From positions 1,782,001 to 1,846,000 of the forward strand of contig OCMG01000004.1 in the NCBI GenBank assembly GCA_900215285.1: DNA of 64,000 nucleotides, read 5' to 3'. Position 1 is the stretch's first letter. Each line of letters opens with the position of its first letter. This document shows, piece after piece, positions 1 to 10,992 of the stretch. The notes beneath the pieces are model-generated. The model made no database searches. It was not told where the DNA came from and was given only the letters and a program-made list of their open reading frames with translations. Position numbers and translations under genes: made by a program. This DNA is from Ensifer adhaerens (GTDB lineage: Bacteria; Pseudomonadota; Alphaproteobacteria; Rhizobiales; Rhizobiaceae).

Positions 1-543
1 GTAGCCGGCCTGAGCGGTGTCACGCAGCGCTTCGGGCGCGTTGCGGTCCATCATGACCTTGCCGGCGACCATGCGCATGTTGCGCTTCAGGCTTTCGGCG
101 AAGAAGGCGTCGGCGGAGGTCTTATGCACCGAGCAATAGGCAACCGCCGTCGTCGTGCCGTGACGGACCATTTCGTCGAAGAAATGGACAGCGATGCGGG
201 CGGCGTGATCGGCGGAGGCGAAGCGCTGCTCCTCGATGAACGTATAGGTGTTCAGCCATTCCAGCAGGTTCGCGGCATAGGAGCCAATGACCTGCATCTG
301 CGGGAAATGCAGGTGTGTGTCGATGAGGCCGGGCAGGATGAGATGCGGGCGGTGGTCGCGCGTCTCGGTATCTGCCGGGGCCTTGGCCTTCACGTCCGCA
401 AAGCCGCCGACGGCGGAGACGAGGCCGTCTTCGATGAGGATGCCGCCGTCTTCTTCGTAGAGATAGGCGGCGGTGTCGCTGAGAGATTCAGGTCTGCGGT
501 GGAAGGAGAGGATGCGGCCGCGAAGGAGGAGGGCGGCGGTCAT
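1..543 (-). CDS. guaD: Guanine deaminase, N-terminal 181 residues (3' end outside window)
   Basis: Deaminates guanine to xanthine, feeding the xanthine dehydrogenase encoded upstream in the same operon. The reading frame starts at ATG 543-541 and is open to the window edge. The amidohydrolase metal motif DTHLHFPQ is visible, with His77 and His79 as the expected zinc ligands. The segment RHGTTTAVAY at about residues 126-135 is also typical of guanine deaminases. The start codon overlaps the puuD stop as ATGA, so translation is probably coupled. The gene is cut only by the window boundary and shows no sign of damage. A related amidohydrolase is possible, but the purine context makes guanine deaminase the best call. 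Confidence 0.88.
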   Translation of the reverse strand, partial: MTAALLLRGRILSFHRRPESLSDTAAYLYEEDGGILIEDGLVSAVGGFADVKAKAPADTETRDHRPHLILPGLIDTHLHFPQMQVIGSYAANLLEWLNTYTFIEEQRFASADHAARIAVHFFDEMVRHGTTTAVAYCSVHKTSADAFFAESLKRNMRMVAGKVMMDRNAPEALRDTAQAGY

Positions 544-1784
544 TGCGTGGCACCCTTGGCGACTGCGCTTTCATACCAGGCGGTCAGCACCTTGCGCTCA
601 TCCAGTGTGATATCGGTGACGTTGCCGGGCGGCATGGCATGCGAGCGGCCGGCCTGCAGATAGATTTCGCGGGCGTGGGCGGCAATGGCCGCGTCGCTGT
701 CAAAGGCGACGCCCTTGGGTGCGCGCGCAATGCCTTCATAGGCGGGCTCGGCCGTGTGGCACATCATGCAGCGCGTGCCGATGACGTCCTTGGCCGCGCC
801 AAAATGGGGATCGCCGGCGAAGCGCTGGAAAGCGGGGGCGATGGAACTCGTGTCGTTCTCACCGCCACCCAACACCTTCGGCACGGTTGAAAGCCACATG
901 ATGATGATGAAAATGATAGCGGTGACGGCCCAGGTCCAGGTCGGCTTGCCCTTGCGGGCATGGGTCGTGTTGAACCAGTGGCGGATCGTGACGCCCATGA
1001 GGAAAACAAGCGCTGCGATGATCCAGTTGTATTTCGTGCCGAAGGCCAGCGGATAGTGGTTCGACAGCATGAAGAAGATGACTGGCAGCGTCAGGTAGTT
1101 ATTGTGCAGCGAGCGCTGCTTGGCGATCATCCCATATTTCGGGTCGGGCGTGCGGCCGGCAATGAGATCGGCGACGACGATCTTCTGGTTCGGGATGATG
1201 ATGAAGAAGACGTTGGCCGACATGATCGTGGCGGTAAACGCGCCGAGATGCAGGAAGGCGGCGCGGCCGGTGAAGACCTGCGTATAGCCCCAGGCCATGG
1301 CGACGAGCGCGACATAGAGCAGCGCCATCAGGCCCCAGGTGTTCTTGCCGATGGGCGATTTGCACAGCGTGTCATAGATGATCCAGCCGACCGAGAGCGA
1401 GGCGAGCGAGATGAGGATCGCCTGCCATTGCGGCACGTCGAGCACATGGCGGTCGATGAGGAAGAGGTCTGCGCCGCCATAATAGACGACCGCCAGCATG
1501 GCAAAGCCGGAGAGCCAGGTGGCATAGCTTTCCCATTTGAACCAGGTCAGGTGCTCCGGCATGGACGCGGGTGCCACCAGATATTTGCGGATATGGTAGA
1601 AGCCGCCGCCATGGACCTGCCATTCCTCGCCATAGGCGCCGGGGGGCAGGTCGGGTGCCTTGCGCAGACCCAGATCAAGCGCGATGAAATAGAAGGACGA
1701 GCCGATCCAGGCAATTGCCGTCACGACGTGGAGCCACCTCACCGCAAAGGCGAGCCATTCCCAGGCAATGGCGTATTCGTACAT
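540..1784 (-). CDS. puuD: Membrane-bound urate hydroxylase with C-terminal cytochrome c domain
   Basis: Oxidises urate to 5-hydroxyisourate at the inner membrane, replacing soluble uricase; electrons are thought to leave through the fused cytochrome c. The 414-residue product has a long hydrophobic N-terminal part (about eight membrane segments, residues 10-300). It ends in a cytochrome c domain with the haem motif CMMCH at 339-343 and a likely axial Met384 in HAMPPG. Length and architecture are those of the PuuD family. An AGAGGA ribosome site precedes ATG 1784. The gene sits 22 bases after xdhC and overlaps guaD, placing it between xanthine oxidation and guanine deamination in one operon. 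No uraH, uraD or allantoinase gene lies in the window. Confidence 0.92.
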   Translation of the reverse strand: MYEYAIAWEWLAFAVRWLHVVTAIAWIGSSFYFIALDLGLRKAPDLPPGAYGEEWQVHGGGFYHIRKYLVAPASMPEHLTWFKWESYATWLSGFAMLAVVYYGGADLFLIDRHVLDVPQWQAILISLASLSVGWIIYDTLCKSPIGKNTWGLMALLYVALVAMAWGYTQVFTGRAAFLHLGAFTATIMSANVFFIIIPNQKIVVADLIAGRTPDPKYGMIAKQRSLHNNYLTLPVIFFMLSNHYPLAFGTKYNWIIAALVFLMGVTIRHWFNTTHARKGKPTWTWAVTAIIFIIIMWLSTVPKVLGGGENDTSSIAPAFQRFAGDPHFGAAKDVIGTRCMMCHTAEPAYEGIARAPKGVAFDSDAAIAAHAREIYLQAGRSHAMPPGNVTDITLDERKVLTAWYESAVAKGATQ

Positions 1785-1806
1785 TCAGATCCTCTTATTC
1801 CCCAAC

Positions 1807-2643
1807 TTATATTTTGGGCGATATATGACGCCCAATCGCGTCATGTTGCAATGCATGATGGGTGAGCGCCGTCAGGATTTCCGCAGCCGTGAGCGCGGCG
1901 ATAACGGCGGGTCGCTTGTCCTTAAGCGGGCCGCCGACCGGCAGCGTCAGGCGATCGATCTCGGCCTGCGGCGCTTCGCGCTTCAACCAGCTTGCGAAGG
2001 TGGCGCGCTTGGTCGCCGAGCCGATCATGCCGGTATAGGCAAGGTCGTTGCGTTTCAGGGCTTCCGCTGCGATCAGGAAGTCGAGCGCATGGTCGTGTGT
2101 CAGGATGAGGACGGCGCTGCCGGCCGGGATGGAGGCGACCACGCTTTCGGGCATCGCGGCGAGTTTTGCCGTTACATTGTCCGGCAAGCCGACGAGTTCG
2201 TGTTCGCGTGATTCCACCATCGTGACATTAAGCGGCAGAAGCGAGAGCGCTGCCGCAATGGCGTGGCCGACATGACCCGCGCCGAAGACATAGACGGAAG
2301 GCTGCTTTTCGGCCTCGCGCGCGAGACGTGTGGTAAGCTCTGCTTTGAGGGCAGCATCCACCGGGCTGAAGCCGATTTCGACGCGGCCGCCGCAGCATTG
2401 GCCGATTTCCGGGCCGAGCGGCACGGAAAGCGTTGCCTCGCCGCCCTTGCCGGCGAGCATGCGGCGGGCGTGGTCGATGGCCATATATTCCAGCTGGCCG
2501 CCGCCGATCGTGCCGGCGATGGCGTCCATCGAGACGAGCATGAAGGCGCCTTGCTCGCGCGGGGCCGAGCCCCTGACCGAGGCGACCTCGACAAGGACCT
2601 TTGCCCCCTCTTTATCCAGAAAGCGGGCGGGATCTTGGGTCAT
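1807..2643 (-). CDS. xdhC: Xanthine dehydrogenase accessory protein XdhC
   Basis: XdhC binds molybdenum cofactor, promotes its sulfuration and inserts it into xanthine dehydrogenase. The 278-residue protein shows the family hallmarks: an N-terminal domain with RGSAPRE (about 24-30) and GTIGGGQLEY (44-53), the GQCCGGRVEI segment (81-90), and a C-terminal Rossmann-type fold starting at VFGAGHVGHA (119-128). It begins four bases after the xdhB stop, and puuD follows. It therefore belongs to the xdhABC-puuD-guaD operon. It is a maturation factor and not a catalytic subunit. Confidence 0.93.
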   Translation of the reverse strand: MTQDPARFLDKEGAKVLVEVASVRGSAPREQGAFMLVSMDAIAGTIGGGQLEYMAIDHARRMLAGKGGEATLSVPLGPEIGQCCGGRVEIGFSPVDAALKAELTTRLAREAEKQPSVYVFGAGHVGHAIAAALSLLPLNVTMVESREHELVGLPDNVTAKLAAMPESVVASIPAGSAVLILTHDHALDFLIAAEALKRNDLAYTGMIGSATKRATFASWLKREAPQAEIDRLTLPVGGPLKDKRPAVIAALTAAEILTALTHHALQHDAIGRHISPKI

Positions 2644-2647
2644 GGCT

Positions 2648-4981
2648 TTATGCGGTCTTCAGCCGTTCAATCGCCATCAGCACGCGCTCCGGTGTGGTTG
2701 GCGTGTCGATGCGCGGGCATTGGCGGTAATCGGCAACGCTTGCGACGGCCATAGAGATGGCCTCAACCACCGAGATCGGAAGGACGAGCGGTGGTTCGCC
2801 AACGGCCTTGGAGCGGCCGATGGTCGGCAGTTTGTTGACCGACCATTCGGCGAGTTCCACATTGAAGATTTCCGGCTTGTCGGAGGCGAGCGGGATCTTG
2901 TAGGTCGATGGCGCATGCGTGCGCAGCCGCCCCTTGTCATCCCACCACAGCTCTTCCGTCGTCAGCCAGCCCATGCCCTGAATGAAGCCGCCCTCGACCT
3001 GGCCCTTGTCGATGGCCGGGTTGAGCGAATGGCCGACATCGTGCAGCACGTCGGCGCGGTTGACGATATACTCGCCGGTCAGCGTATCGACCGAGACCTC
3101 GGAAACGGACGCGCCATAAGCGAAGTAGTAGAACGGGCGGCCCTGGCCGGTGGTGCGGTTCCAGTGGATTTCCGGCGTCTTGTAGAAGCCGGCGGCGGAC
3201 AGCTGGATGCGGGCGAAGTAGGCTTGATTGATGAAGTCGGGGAAGGGGATGATGTCGGTGCCGACGCGGACGCGGTTCGGCAGGAATTCGACATCGGCTT
3301 CCGTGACCTTCCACTTTTCGACCGCGAAGGCGACGAGTCGTTCCTTGATCTGGCGCGCAGCGTCATAGGCTGCCATGCCGTTGAGGTCCGTGCCAGAGGA
3401 GGCGGCGGTGGCCGAGGTGTTCGGCACCTTGCCTGTGGTCGTTGCGGTGATCTTCACGCGGTCGAGATCGACCTGGAAGCAATCGGCAATCACCTGCGCG
3501 ACCTTCGTGTAAAGACCCTGGCCCATTTCCGTGCCGCCATGGTTCAGGTGGATCGAGCCGTCCTGATAGACATGGACGAGCGCGCCTGCCTGGTTGAAGG
3601 CGGTCATGGTGAAGGAGATGCCGAATTTTACAGGCGTCAGCGCAATGCCCTTGCGGATGACGCGGCTCGTCTTGTTGAAAGCGATGATCTCCTCGCGGCG
3701 CTTGCGATAGTCGGTCTTCTCGGCAAGTTCTGCCACGAGGCGCGGCATGATGTTGTCTTCCACCGTCTGGTGGTAGGGCGTCAGCACCCGGTCGGAGCCC
3801 GGTTCGCCGTAGAAATTGGCCATGCGGACATCGAGCGGGTCCTTGCCGAGCGCATAGGCGATTTCTTCCATGAAGCGTTCGGCACCTACGCAGCCCTGCG
3901 GGCCGCCGAAACCGCGGAAGGCGGTGTTGGAGACCGTGTTGGTCTTCAGCGGCAGCGACTTCACCTCGACATGCGGGTAGAAGTAGGCGTTGTCGACATG
4001 GAAGAGCGCGCGGTCCGTCACCGGGCCGGAAAGGTCGGCGGAAAAGCCGCAGCGGGCGGCGAATTCTGCCTTCACCCCGTGAATACGGCCCTCTTCGTCG
4101 AAACCGATATCGTAGTCGATCACGAAGTCATGGCGCTTGCCGGTCGCAGTCATGTCCTCGTCGCGGTCGAGACGGATCTTGATGGCGCGCTTCAACTTGC
4201 GGGCGGCAACCGCCGCAATCGCGGCGAACTGGTTTCCTTGCGTCTCCTTGCCGCCGAAGCCACCGCCCATGCGGCGCACGAAGACGGTGACGGCATTGGA
4301 CGGAACTTCCAGCACATGGGCGACCATGTGCTGGATTTCGGACGGATGCTGGGTCGAGGCCCAGATGGTCATCTCGTCGTCCTCGCCGGGAATGGCGATG
4401 GAGATATGGCCTTCGAGATAGAAATGTTCCTGTCCGCCGACCTCCATCTGGCCCTGAAGGCGCTTCGGTGCGGAGGCGAGGGCGGCGTCGGCATCGCCAC
4501 GCTTCAGCGTCAGCGGTTCGGTCACGAACTTGCCACCGGCGGCCTTCGCTTCGGCGACCGACAGGATGGCAGGCAGATCCTCGTAGTCGATGCGCGCGCG
4601 GCGGGCGGCCTGACGGGCGGCGGCGCGGGTTTCGGCGATGACGACGAAGGCCGGCTGGCCGTGAAACTCGACCAGCTTTTCGGTCAGAACCGGCTCGTCA
4701 TGCTTGTGGGCGGAGCTGACATCGTTGACCGGAAAATCCTTCGCGGTCAGGACGGCCACGACGCCGGGCGACGCTTCCACCGCGGAGAGGTCCATGCTGG
4801 TAATGATCGCATGCGCGCGGTCCGTCATGCCAAGCGCTGCATGCAACATGCCCGAGGGCTCGGGCATGTCGTCGATATAGTCGGCTGCGCCCGCAACGTG
4901 CTTGTGGGCGGAATCGTGGCGCCGGTCGGCGTGGAGCGGGCCGTTGATGACGGTCGGGAAGGTCGTGTCCATCTTGTTCAT
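2648..4981 (-). CDS. xdhB: Xanthine dehydrogenase, molybdopterin-binding subunit
   Basis: Large catalytic subunit that hydroxylates hypoxanthine and xanthine to urate at the molybdenum centre. The 777-residue length matches bacterial XdhB. The molybdopterin loop MGGGFGGKET is present, and the C-terminal GEPPLVLP segment (from residue 728) carries the expected catalytic Glu729. The first codons overlap the xdhA stop by four bases (ATGA), implying coupled translation of the two subunits. The cofactor would be supplied by XdhC encoded immediately downstream. A long plus-strand reading frame over the same bases is only a codon-bias shadow. Confidence 0.95.
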   Translation of the reverse strand: MNKMDTTFPTVINGPLHADRRHDSAHKHVAGAADYIDDMPEPSGMLHAALGMTDRAHAIITSMDLSAVEASPGVVAVLTAKDFPVNDVSSAHKHDEPVLTEKLVEFHGQPAFVVIAETRAAARQAARRARIDYEDLPAILSVAEAKAAGGKFVTEPLTLKRGDADAALASAPKRLQGQMEVGGQEHFYLEGHISIAIPGEDDEMTIWASTQHPSEIQHMVAHVLEVPSNAVTVFVRRMGGGFGGKETQGNQFAAIAAVAARKLKRAIKIRLDRDEDMTATGKRHDFVIDYDIGFDEEGRIHGVKAEFAARCGFSADLSGPVTDRALFHVDNAYFYPHVEVKSLPLKTNTVSNTAFRGFGGPQGCVGAERFMEEIAYALGKDPLDVRMANFYGEPGSDRVLTPYHQTVEDNIMPRLVAELAEKTDYRKRREEIIAFNKTSRVIRKGIALTPVKFGISFTMTAFNQAGALVHVYQDGSIHLNHGGTEMGQGLYTKVAQVIADCFQVDLDRVKITATTTGKVPNTSATAASSGTDLNGMAAYDAARQIKERLVAFAVEKWKVTEADVEFLPNRVRVGTDIIPFPDFINQAYFARIQLSAAGFYKTPEIHWNRTTGQGRPFYYFAYGASVSEVSVDTLTGEYIVNRADVLHDVGHSLNPAIDKGQVEGGFIQGMGWLTTEELWWDDKGRLRTHAPSTYKIPLASDKPEIFNVELAEWSVNKLPTIGRSKAVGEPPLVLPISVVEAISMAVASVADYRQCPRIDTPTTPERVLMAIERLKTA

Positions 4982-6450
4982 TCGCCTGCCTCCAGCATGG
5001 CATAGCGTTCGAGAGAGGCCTTTTCACCCGATGTCTCCAGCAGGAGGCGGGTGAGCAGGTTCTGCGCGGCGAGCATGCGATAGTCGGCGCTGGCGCGCCA
5101 GTCGGAGAGCGGCTGATAGTCCTTCGCGAGTTCGGCGCGAGCGGCGTTCACGGTTGCCTCGTTCCAGGGTTTGCCGGTGAGGAAGGCCTCCGTGTGGGTT
5201 GCGCGCTTCGGCGTTCCCGCCATGCCGCCGAAGGCGATGCGGATTGAAGCCACATTCCGGCTGGCGTCGAGCTTCAGCTTGAAGGCGCCGCAGAGTGCCG
5301 AGATATCCTCATCGCGGCGCTTGGAGATTTTGTAGATCGCGTAAGTTTCATCCTTGCCGAGCTTGGGGATTTCCAGCGCCTCGACGAATTCACCAGCTTC
5401 GCGGGCCTGTTTGCCATATTCGATGAAGTAATCCTCGAGCGGCAGGCTGCGCGCGCCTTTGCGCGCGCGCAAGGTCACCGTCGCGTCGAGCGCGATGAGG
5501 GCGGGCGGGGTGTCGCCGATGGGGGAGCCGTTGGCGACATTGCCGCCAATCGTGCCCATGTTGCGCACCTGCTGGCCGCCGATGCGGATCAGCAGCTTGC
5601 CGAGTGCGGGGAAGTTCTTCGCCAGCACGTCCTGCGCCTGGGTATAGGTGACGACCGCGCCGAGACGGATCTTGTCGGCGGTTTCCTCGATCGTCTGCAG
5701 TTCAGTCAGGTGATTGATGAAGATGACCGGCGAGAGTTGGCGCATCTGCTTGGTCACCCACAGACCTACATCGGTGGCGCCGGCCACGATGACCGCATTT
5801 GGCTCGGTCGCATAGGCATCGGCAAGATCGGTCGTGTTGAAAGGGATGATCGAGCGTTGCTGGCCATGGAAGATGCGGATCGTGCGCTTCGGCTTCAGGT
5901 CGTTCAGCGTCGCGATGATGCGCTCGCGGGTCAGCGTCAGACGGTCGGGCGTGGCGCTGGCCAACTCGGCAGCCGCGGCCTCGACGGCGCGGAAGATCGA
6001 TTCGTAGCCGGTGCAGCGACAGAGGTTCCCCTGAAGCGCGATTTCGATTTCGGCGCGCGAGGGCGTCGGATTTTCCATCAGCAAGGCATAGAGCGACATG
6101 ACGATGCCCGGCGTGCAGAAACCGCATTGCGAGCCGTGCAGGTCGGCGAGCGCCTGCTGGATCGGGGTCAGCACGCCGTTGGGTCCGGCCAGATGCTCGA
6201 TGGTCACGACATGCGTTGCCGACAGCGACGGAACGAAGCGAATGCAGGCGTTGATGCTTCTGTACACAAGACGGCCATCAACAACCTTGCCGACGAGAAC
6301 CGTGCAGGCGCCACAGTCGCCTTCGCCGCAGCCTTCCTTCGTTCCGGTCAGGCGCTTCGTTTCCCGAAGCCAGTCAAGCAATGTGGTTGTCGGGGATATG
6401 CTGTCGATGACAACGGTTTCGTCGTTCAAAACGAAGCGAATCTGTTGCAT
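4978..6450 (-). CDS. xdhA: Xanthine dehydrogenase small subunit (2Fe-2S and FAD)
   Basis: Electron-transfer subunit that passes electrons from the Mo site to NAD via two 2Fe-2S clusters and FAD. The plant-type ferredoxin cluster uses Cys41, Cys46, Cys49 and Cys69. The second cluster uses Cys109, Cys112, Cys144 and Cys146 (QCGFC and CRC motifs). An FAD-binding domain begins near residue 195, where NAVIVAGATDVGLW fits the FAD loop, and a CO dehydrogenase flavoprotein-type C-terminal domain follows. It is the first gene of the operon. The ribosome site before ATG 6450 is weak (GGAGTGG). The promoter must lie in the 232 bases shared with the divergent glpK. Confidence 0.95.
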   Translation of the reverse strand: MQQIRFVLNDETVVIDSISPTTTLLDWLRETKRLTGTKEGCGEGDCGACTVLVGKVVDGRLVYRSINACIRFVPSLSATHVVTIEHLAGPNGVLTPIQQALADLHGSQCGFCTPGIVMSLYALLMENPTPSRAEIEIALQGNLCRCTGYESIFRAVEAAAAELASATPDRLTLTRERIIATLNDLKPKRTIRIFHGQQRSIIPFNTTDLADAYATEPNAVIVAGATDVGLWVTKQMRQLSPVIFINHLTELQTIEETADKIRLGAVVTYTQAQDVLAKNFPALGKLLIRIGGQQVRNMGTIGGNVANGSPIGDTPPALIALDATVTLRARKGARSLPLEDYFIEYGKQAREAGEFVEALEIPKLGKDETYAIYKISKRRDEDISALCGAFKLKLDASRNVASIRIAFGGMAGTPKRATHTEAFLTGKPWNEATVNAARAELAKDYQPLSDWRASADYRMLAAQNLLTRLLLETSGEKASLERYAMLEAGE

Positions 6451-6682
6451 TTGGCGTTCACCACTCCGGTCTAATACCTTCTTGGCGGGGCCTTGGCGGT
6501 TCGTGCTAGGTGCTTCCGCAGCGCGTTTCGCAGCGCAATAGAAAAGAAGGCTAATCCAACTGCGGCTTGCGTGGCAATTGCTTTTTGCATGTTCGCAAGG
6601 TGCTTTGCGTTTTCCTTGCTTTTTATCTTCGTTTCGGTTTCATTCCGGACAAACAGAAAATCATCCGGAGGAGGAGACTTCC

Positions 6683-8170
<1,488 letters not shown>

Positions 8171-8210
8171 GGGAGAACTGTTCGGTTTGCTTTGACGCTC
8201 ACCGCGGAAT

Positions 8211-8226
8211 GTAGTAACGTTGCTAC
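8211..8226. promoter_or_regulatory. Probable autoregulatory operator of the toxin-antitoxin operon
   Basis: A 16-base near-palindrome, GTAG-t-AACGTT-g-CTAC, ends 14 bases before the antitoxin ATG; only the fifth pair mismatches. Phd-type antitoxins repress their own operon by binding such dyads, usually with the toxin as co-repressor. Binding here is inferred from position and symmetry. Confidence 0.5.
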
Positions 8227-8240
8227 ATATGGAGGCGGCC

Positions 8241-8492
8241 ATGAGCGTCATGACAAGTCGCGAATTCAACCAGAAGACCAGCGAGGCCAAGAAATTGGCG
8301 CGCAAGGGGCCGGTTTTTATCACTGACCGGGGCGAGATTGGCTATGTCTTGATGTCCTACGAAGACTTCAGGCGTCGCGGTGCCGACGAGCCGAGCATTA
8401 TCGATCTTCTGACCATGCCCGATGCGATGGATATCGATTTTGAACCGCCGAAGCTGGATAACATCGGAATCAAGCCCGCCGAGTTCGATTGA
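8241..8492 (+). CDS. Antitoxin, Phd/YefM family
   Basis: Predicted antitoxin of 83 residues that would neutralise the PIN-domain toxin encoded next to it and repress the operon. The N-terminal half (TSREFNQKTSEAKKLARKGP, then FITDRGEIGYVLMSYEDFRR) matches the Phd/YefM DNA-binding fold. The acidic, proline-containing C-terminus is the usual toxin-wrapping tail. ATG 8241 is favoured by GGAGG at 8231-8235; an in-frame TTG lies 21 bases earlier. The stop overlaps the toxin start as TGATG. The pair sits alone between glpK and an LLM oxidoreductase, so it is probably a small horizontally acquired module. Confidence 0.85.
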   Translation: MSVMTSREFNQKTSEAKKLARKGPVFITDRGEIGYVLMSYEDFRRRGADEPSIIDLLTMPDAMDIDFEPPKLDNIGIKPAEFD

Positions 8493-8917
8493 TGTATCTT
8501 GTAGATACGAATGTCATCTCAGAATTTCGTCGTTTGACGCTCGGCAGAGGTAGTAAGGCCGTGAAGGCTTGGGCTGAATCAGTGTCGCCAAGGTCTCTCT
8601 ACCTGTCTTCGATCACAATTTATGAGATTGAAATCGGCATAGAGAGCCTTGGGGCCAAAGACCCAGCTGGAGCCGCGAACATCAGGCACTGGCTACAGAC
8701 CTATGTCCTCAACGAGTTCGGGCTCCGCATCTTGCCTTTCGGCGTGGACGAGGCACAGGCTTGTGCCCGACTCAGCGCTGGTCGAAGCAGGCCCTTTCGC
8801 GATATGCTGATCGCAGCAACCGCCTTGCGTACCGGCTTCTCACTTGTCACGAGGAACATGAAGGACTTTGAGGGGCTGCCCGTTCCGCTTCTCAATCCGT
8901 TCGACATTTCCATTTGA
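8492..8917 (+). CDS. PIN-domain ribonuclease toxin (VapC/FitB type)
   Basis: Predicted Mg-dependent RNase toxin of 141 residues. It opens MYLVDTNVISEF, the FitB/VapC signature, with acidic active-site candidates Asp5, Glu45, Asp104 (in RPFRDMLIA) and Asp125. All four expected positions are present, so the toxin looks intact. ATG 8492 shares its A with the antitoxin TGA, giving tight coupling; an in-frame TTG one codon upstream is less likely. VapC-type enzymes cut tRNA or rRNA, but the target cannot be read from this sequence. Confidence 0.87.
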   Translation: MYLVDTNVISEFRRLTLGRGSKAVKAWAESVSPRSLYLSSITIYEIEIGIESLGAKDPAGAANIRHWLQTYVLNEFGLRILPFGVDEAQACARLSAGRSRPFRDMLIAATALRTGFSLVTRNMKDFEGLPVPLLNPFDISI

Positions 8918-9010
8918 TCTCCCCCTGAACACTGCGTCACCACCTTGCCCCTTGGCCCGTCCCCGTTTCTCGCTTATCTCCGTCCCATATCAATCGAGGG
9001 ATGATGCATC

Positions 9011-10048
9011 ATGGAGCTGGGCCTCTACACATTTGCCGATGTCGACCCGAATGCGCCCGACAAGGGTGCTGCGGCGGCGAAGCGGGCGGAGGAGCTGATT
9101 GCGGAGATCGAGCTCGCCGATCAGGTCGGGCTCGATGTCTTCGGCCTGGGCGAGCATCATCGGCCGGATTATATGGCCTCCAGCCCCGCGACATTGCTGG
9201 CGGCTGCGGCGGTGAAGACGAAGAACATTCGTCTGACCAGCGCGGTGTCGGTGCTCAGCTCCGACGATCCGGTGCGGGTGTTCCAGCAATATGCGACCGT
9301 CGACCTTCTCTCCAAGGGTCGCGCCGAGATCATGGCGGGGCGCGGCTCATTCATCGAGAGCTTTCCGCTGTTCGGTTATGATCTCGACGGCTATGACAAG
9401 CTGTTCGAGGAAAAGCTCGATCTGCTGATGAAGCTTCGGGACAACGAAAAAGTCTCGTGGTCGGGCGAAACGCGTGCGCCCTTGCCGGGGTTGGCCGTTT
9501 ATCCGCGCCCCCTGCAGAATCCGCTGCCGCTCTGGATTGCCGTCGGTGGTACGCCGAATTCGGTGGCGCGGGCGGCCTATCACGGGCTGCCGCTGGCGCT
9601 CGCGATCATCGGCGGAGAGCCGCATCGCTTTGCGCCGCTGTTCGAGCTTTATCGCGAGACCGCGCGCCGCGTCGGCCGGGACCCTGCAAAGCTGGCGACC
9701 TCCATCAACGTCCATGGCTTTGTCGCCGAGACGACCGAGCTTGCTGCCGAACAGTTCTATGAGCCGCAGGCGGCGGTGATGAACCGGATCGGCCGCGAGC
9801 GCGGCTTCTCGCAGATGACGCGGGCGCATTTCAACCAGTCGATCGGGCCGAATGGTGCGATCTTCCTCGGCAGCCCGGAAGTGCTGGCGGAGAAGATCAT
9901 TGCGCATCACCGCATCTTCAAGAACAGCCGCTTCCTGTTGCAGATGGCCATCGGCCTCGTCCCCCACGAGCAGCTGATGCGCGCGATCGAACTTTACGGA
10001 ACGAAAGTCGCGCCGCTGGTCAGAAAAGCATTGACGGAAAGCGCCTGA
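9011..10048 (+). CDS. LLM-class flavin-dependent oxidoreductase
   Basis: A luciferase-like monooxygenase superfamily protein of 345 residues, expected to use FMN or F420-like flavin in the cytoplasm. Recognisable features are the N-terminal [11 protein letters not shown] strand, [15 protein letters not shown] (about 38-52), the [23 protein letters not shown] segment and [10 protein letters not shown], all typical of the LLM fold. The family often acts on small aliphatic or sulfur compounds, but substrates are rarely predictable. No flavin reductase is adjacent. The gene lies upstream of map with a 46-base gap, and shared function is not evident. Confidence 0.87.
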   Translation: MELGLYTFADVDPNAPDKGAAAAKRAEELIAEIELADQVGLDVFGLGEHHRPDYMASSPATLLAAAAVKTKNIRLTSAVSVLSSDDPVRVFQQYATVDLLSKGRAEIMAGRGSFIESFPLFGYDLDGYDKLFEEKLDLLMKLRDNEKVSWSGETRAPLPGLAVYPRPLQNPLPLWIAVGGTPNSVARAAYHGLPLALAIIGGEPHRFAPLFELYRETARRVGRDPAKLATSINVHGFVAETTELAAEQFYEPQAAVMNRIGRERGFSQMTRAHFNQSIGPNGAIFLGSPEVLAEKIIAHHRIFKNSRFLLQMAIGLVPHEQLMRAIELYGTKVAPLVRKALTESA

Positions 10049-10094
10049 TCGGTTCAACCGGCCTCTTTACGACGTGAGAAGAGGCCGGGCCGCG

Positions 10095-10847
10095 ATGATC
10101 ATCTCGTCCGAAGACGAACTGGAAAAACTGAAAGATATCGGGCGCATCTGCGGGCGCGCTGTGAAGATCATGGCTGACGCCATGGAGCCCGGCATGACGA
10201 CGCGCGAGCTCGACGCGATCGGCCGTGCGTTCATCGAAGGCGAGGGGGCGCAATCGGCGCCGGAAGTCTGCTACCAGTTCCCGGGTGCGACCTGCATTTC
10301 CATCAATGAAGAAGTGGCGCATGGCATTCCGGGCGATCGCGTGATTACGGCTGGCGATCTCATCAATATCGATGTCTCGGCCGTCAAGGACGGGTTCTTC
10401 GGCGACACCGGTTCGTCGTTTACGGTCGGCAAGGCGGATGCCAAGACGCAGCGCCTCGTGCGCGATGGCAAGCGCGCGCTTTGGGTCGGTCTCAGCCAGG
10501 TGAAGACCGGCGGACGGCTCGCGGCAATCGGCGAGGCGATCGGGACATTCGCGCGCAAGAACCGCTACACGCTGATCCAGAACCTCGCCAGCCACGGCGT
10601 CGGCCGCTCCCTGCATGAGGAACCGACGGAAATTTCCACATGGCCGGATCCGGACGAAACGCGGATCATGGAGGAAGGGCAGGTCTTCACCATCGAGCCC
10701 TTCCTCTCGCTGGGCGCCAACTTTGCCGAGGATGGGAAAGGCGACAACTGGACGCTCTTCTCGTCACCGCGCGCGCTGACCGTTCAGTTCGAGCACACGC
10801 TTGTGGTGACGAAGAACGGGCCGCTGATCCTGACGCTAGCGGACTGA
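10095..10847 (+). CDS. map: Methionine aminopeptidase type I
   Basis: Removes the initiator methionine from nascent proteins. The 250-residue pita-bread peptidase carries all metal ligands: Asp93 (NIDVSA), Asp104 (GDTGSSF), His167 (SHGVGRSLHE), Glu201 (TIEPFL) and Glu233 (QFEHTL), plus the substrate-contact His76 in HGIPGD. ATG 10095 is preceded by AGAGG at 10080-10084. A GTG seven codons earlier is possible but would give an unusual extension. The chain ends right after the catalytic core. Alphaproteobacteria often carry more than one map copy, and essentiality of this one cannot be judged here. Confidence 0.93.
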   Translation: MIISSEDELEKLKDIGRICGRAVKIMADAMEPGMTTRELDAIGRAFIEGEGAQSAPEVCYQFPGATCISINEEVAHGIPGDRVITAGDLINIDVSAVKDGFFGDTGSSFTVGKADAKTQRLVRDGKRALWVGLSQVKTGGRLAAIGEAIGTFARKNRYTLIQNLASHGVGRSLHEEPTEISTWPDPDETRIMEEGQVFTIEPFLSLGANFAEDGKGDNWTLFSSPRALTVQFEHTLVVTKNGPLILTLAD

Positions 10848-10992
10848 AATGCCCTGAAATGAAGGACTTTTCATTTCTTCGTTACAAATTGCTCATGTAA
10901 CGCAGCAAGCATTGCCGACGCCACCCGAATGCCATAGTTTCCGACAAAAGCATAAACCGCTCATTCGGTTCCAGACAGAAAGATTTCCCACC

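Noticed and set aside
2330..5005. Long plus-strand open frame opposite xdhB
   Set aside because: Its composition is Arg/Asp/Gly-rich with no domain, and the opposite strand encodes a full XdhB with all motifs. It is a GC-bias shadow.
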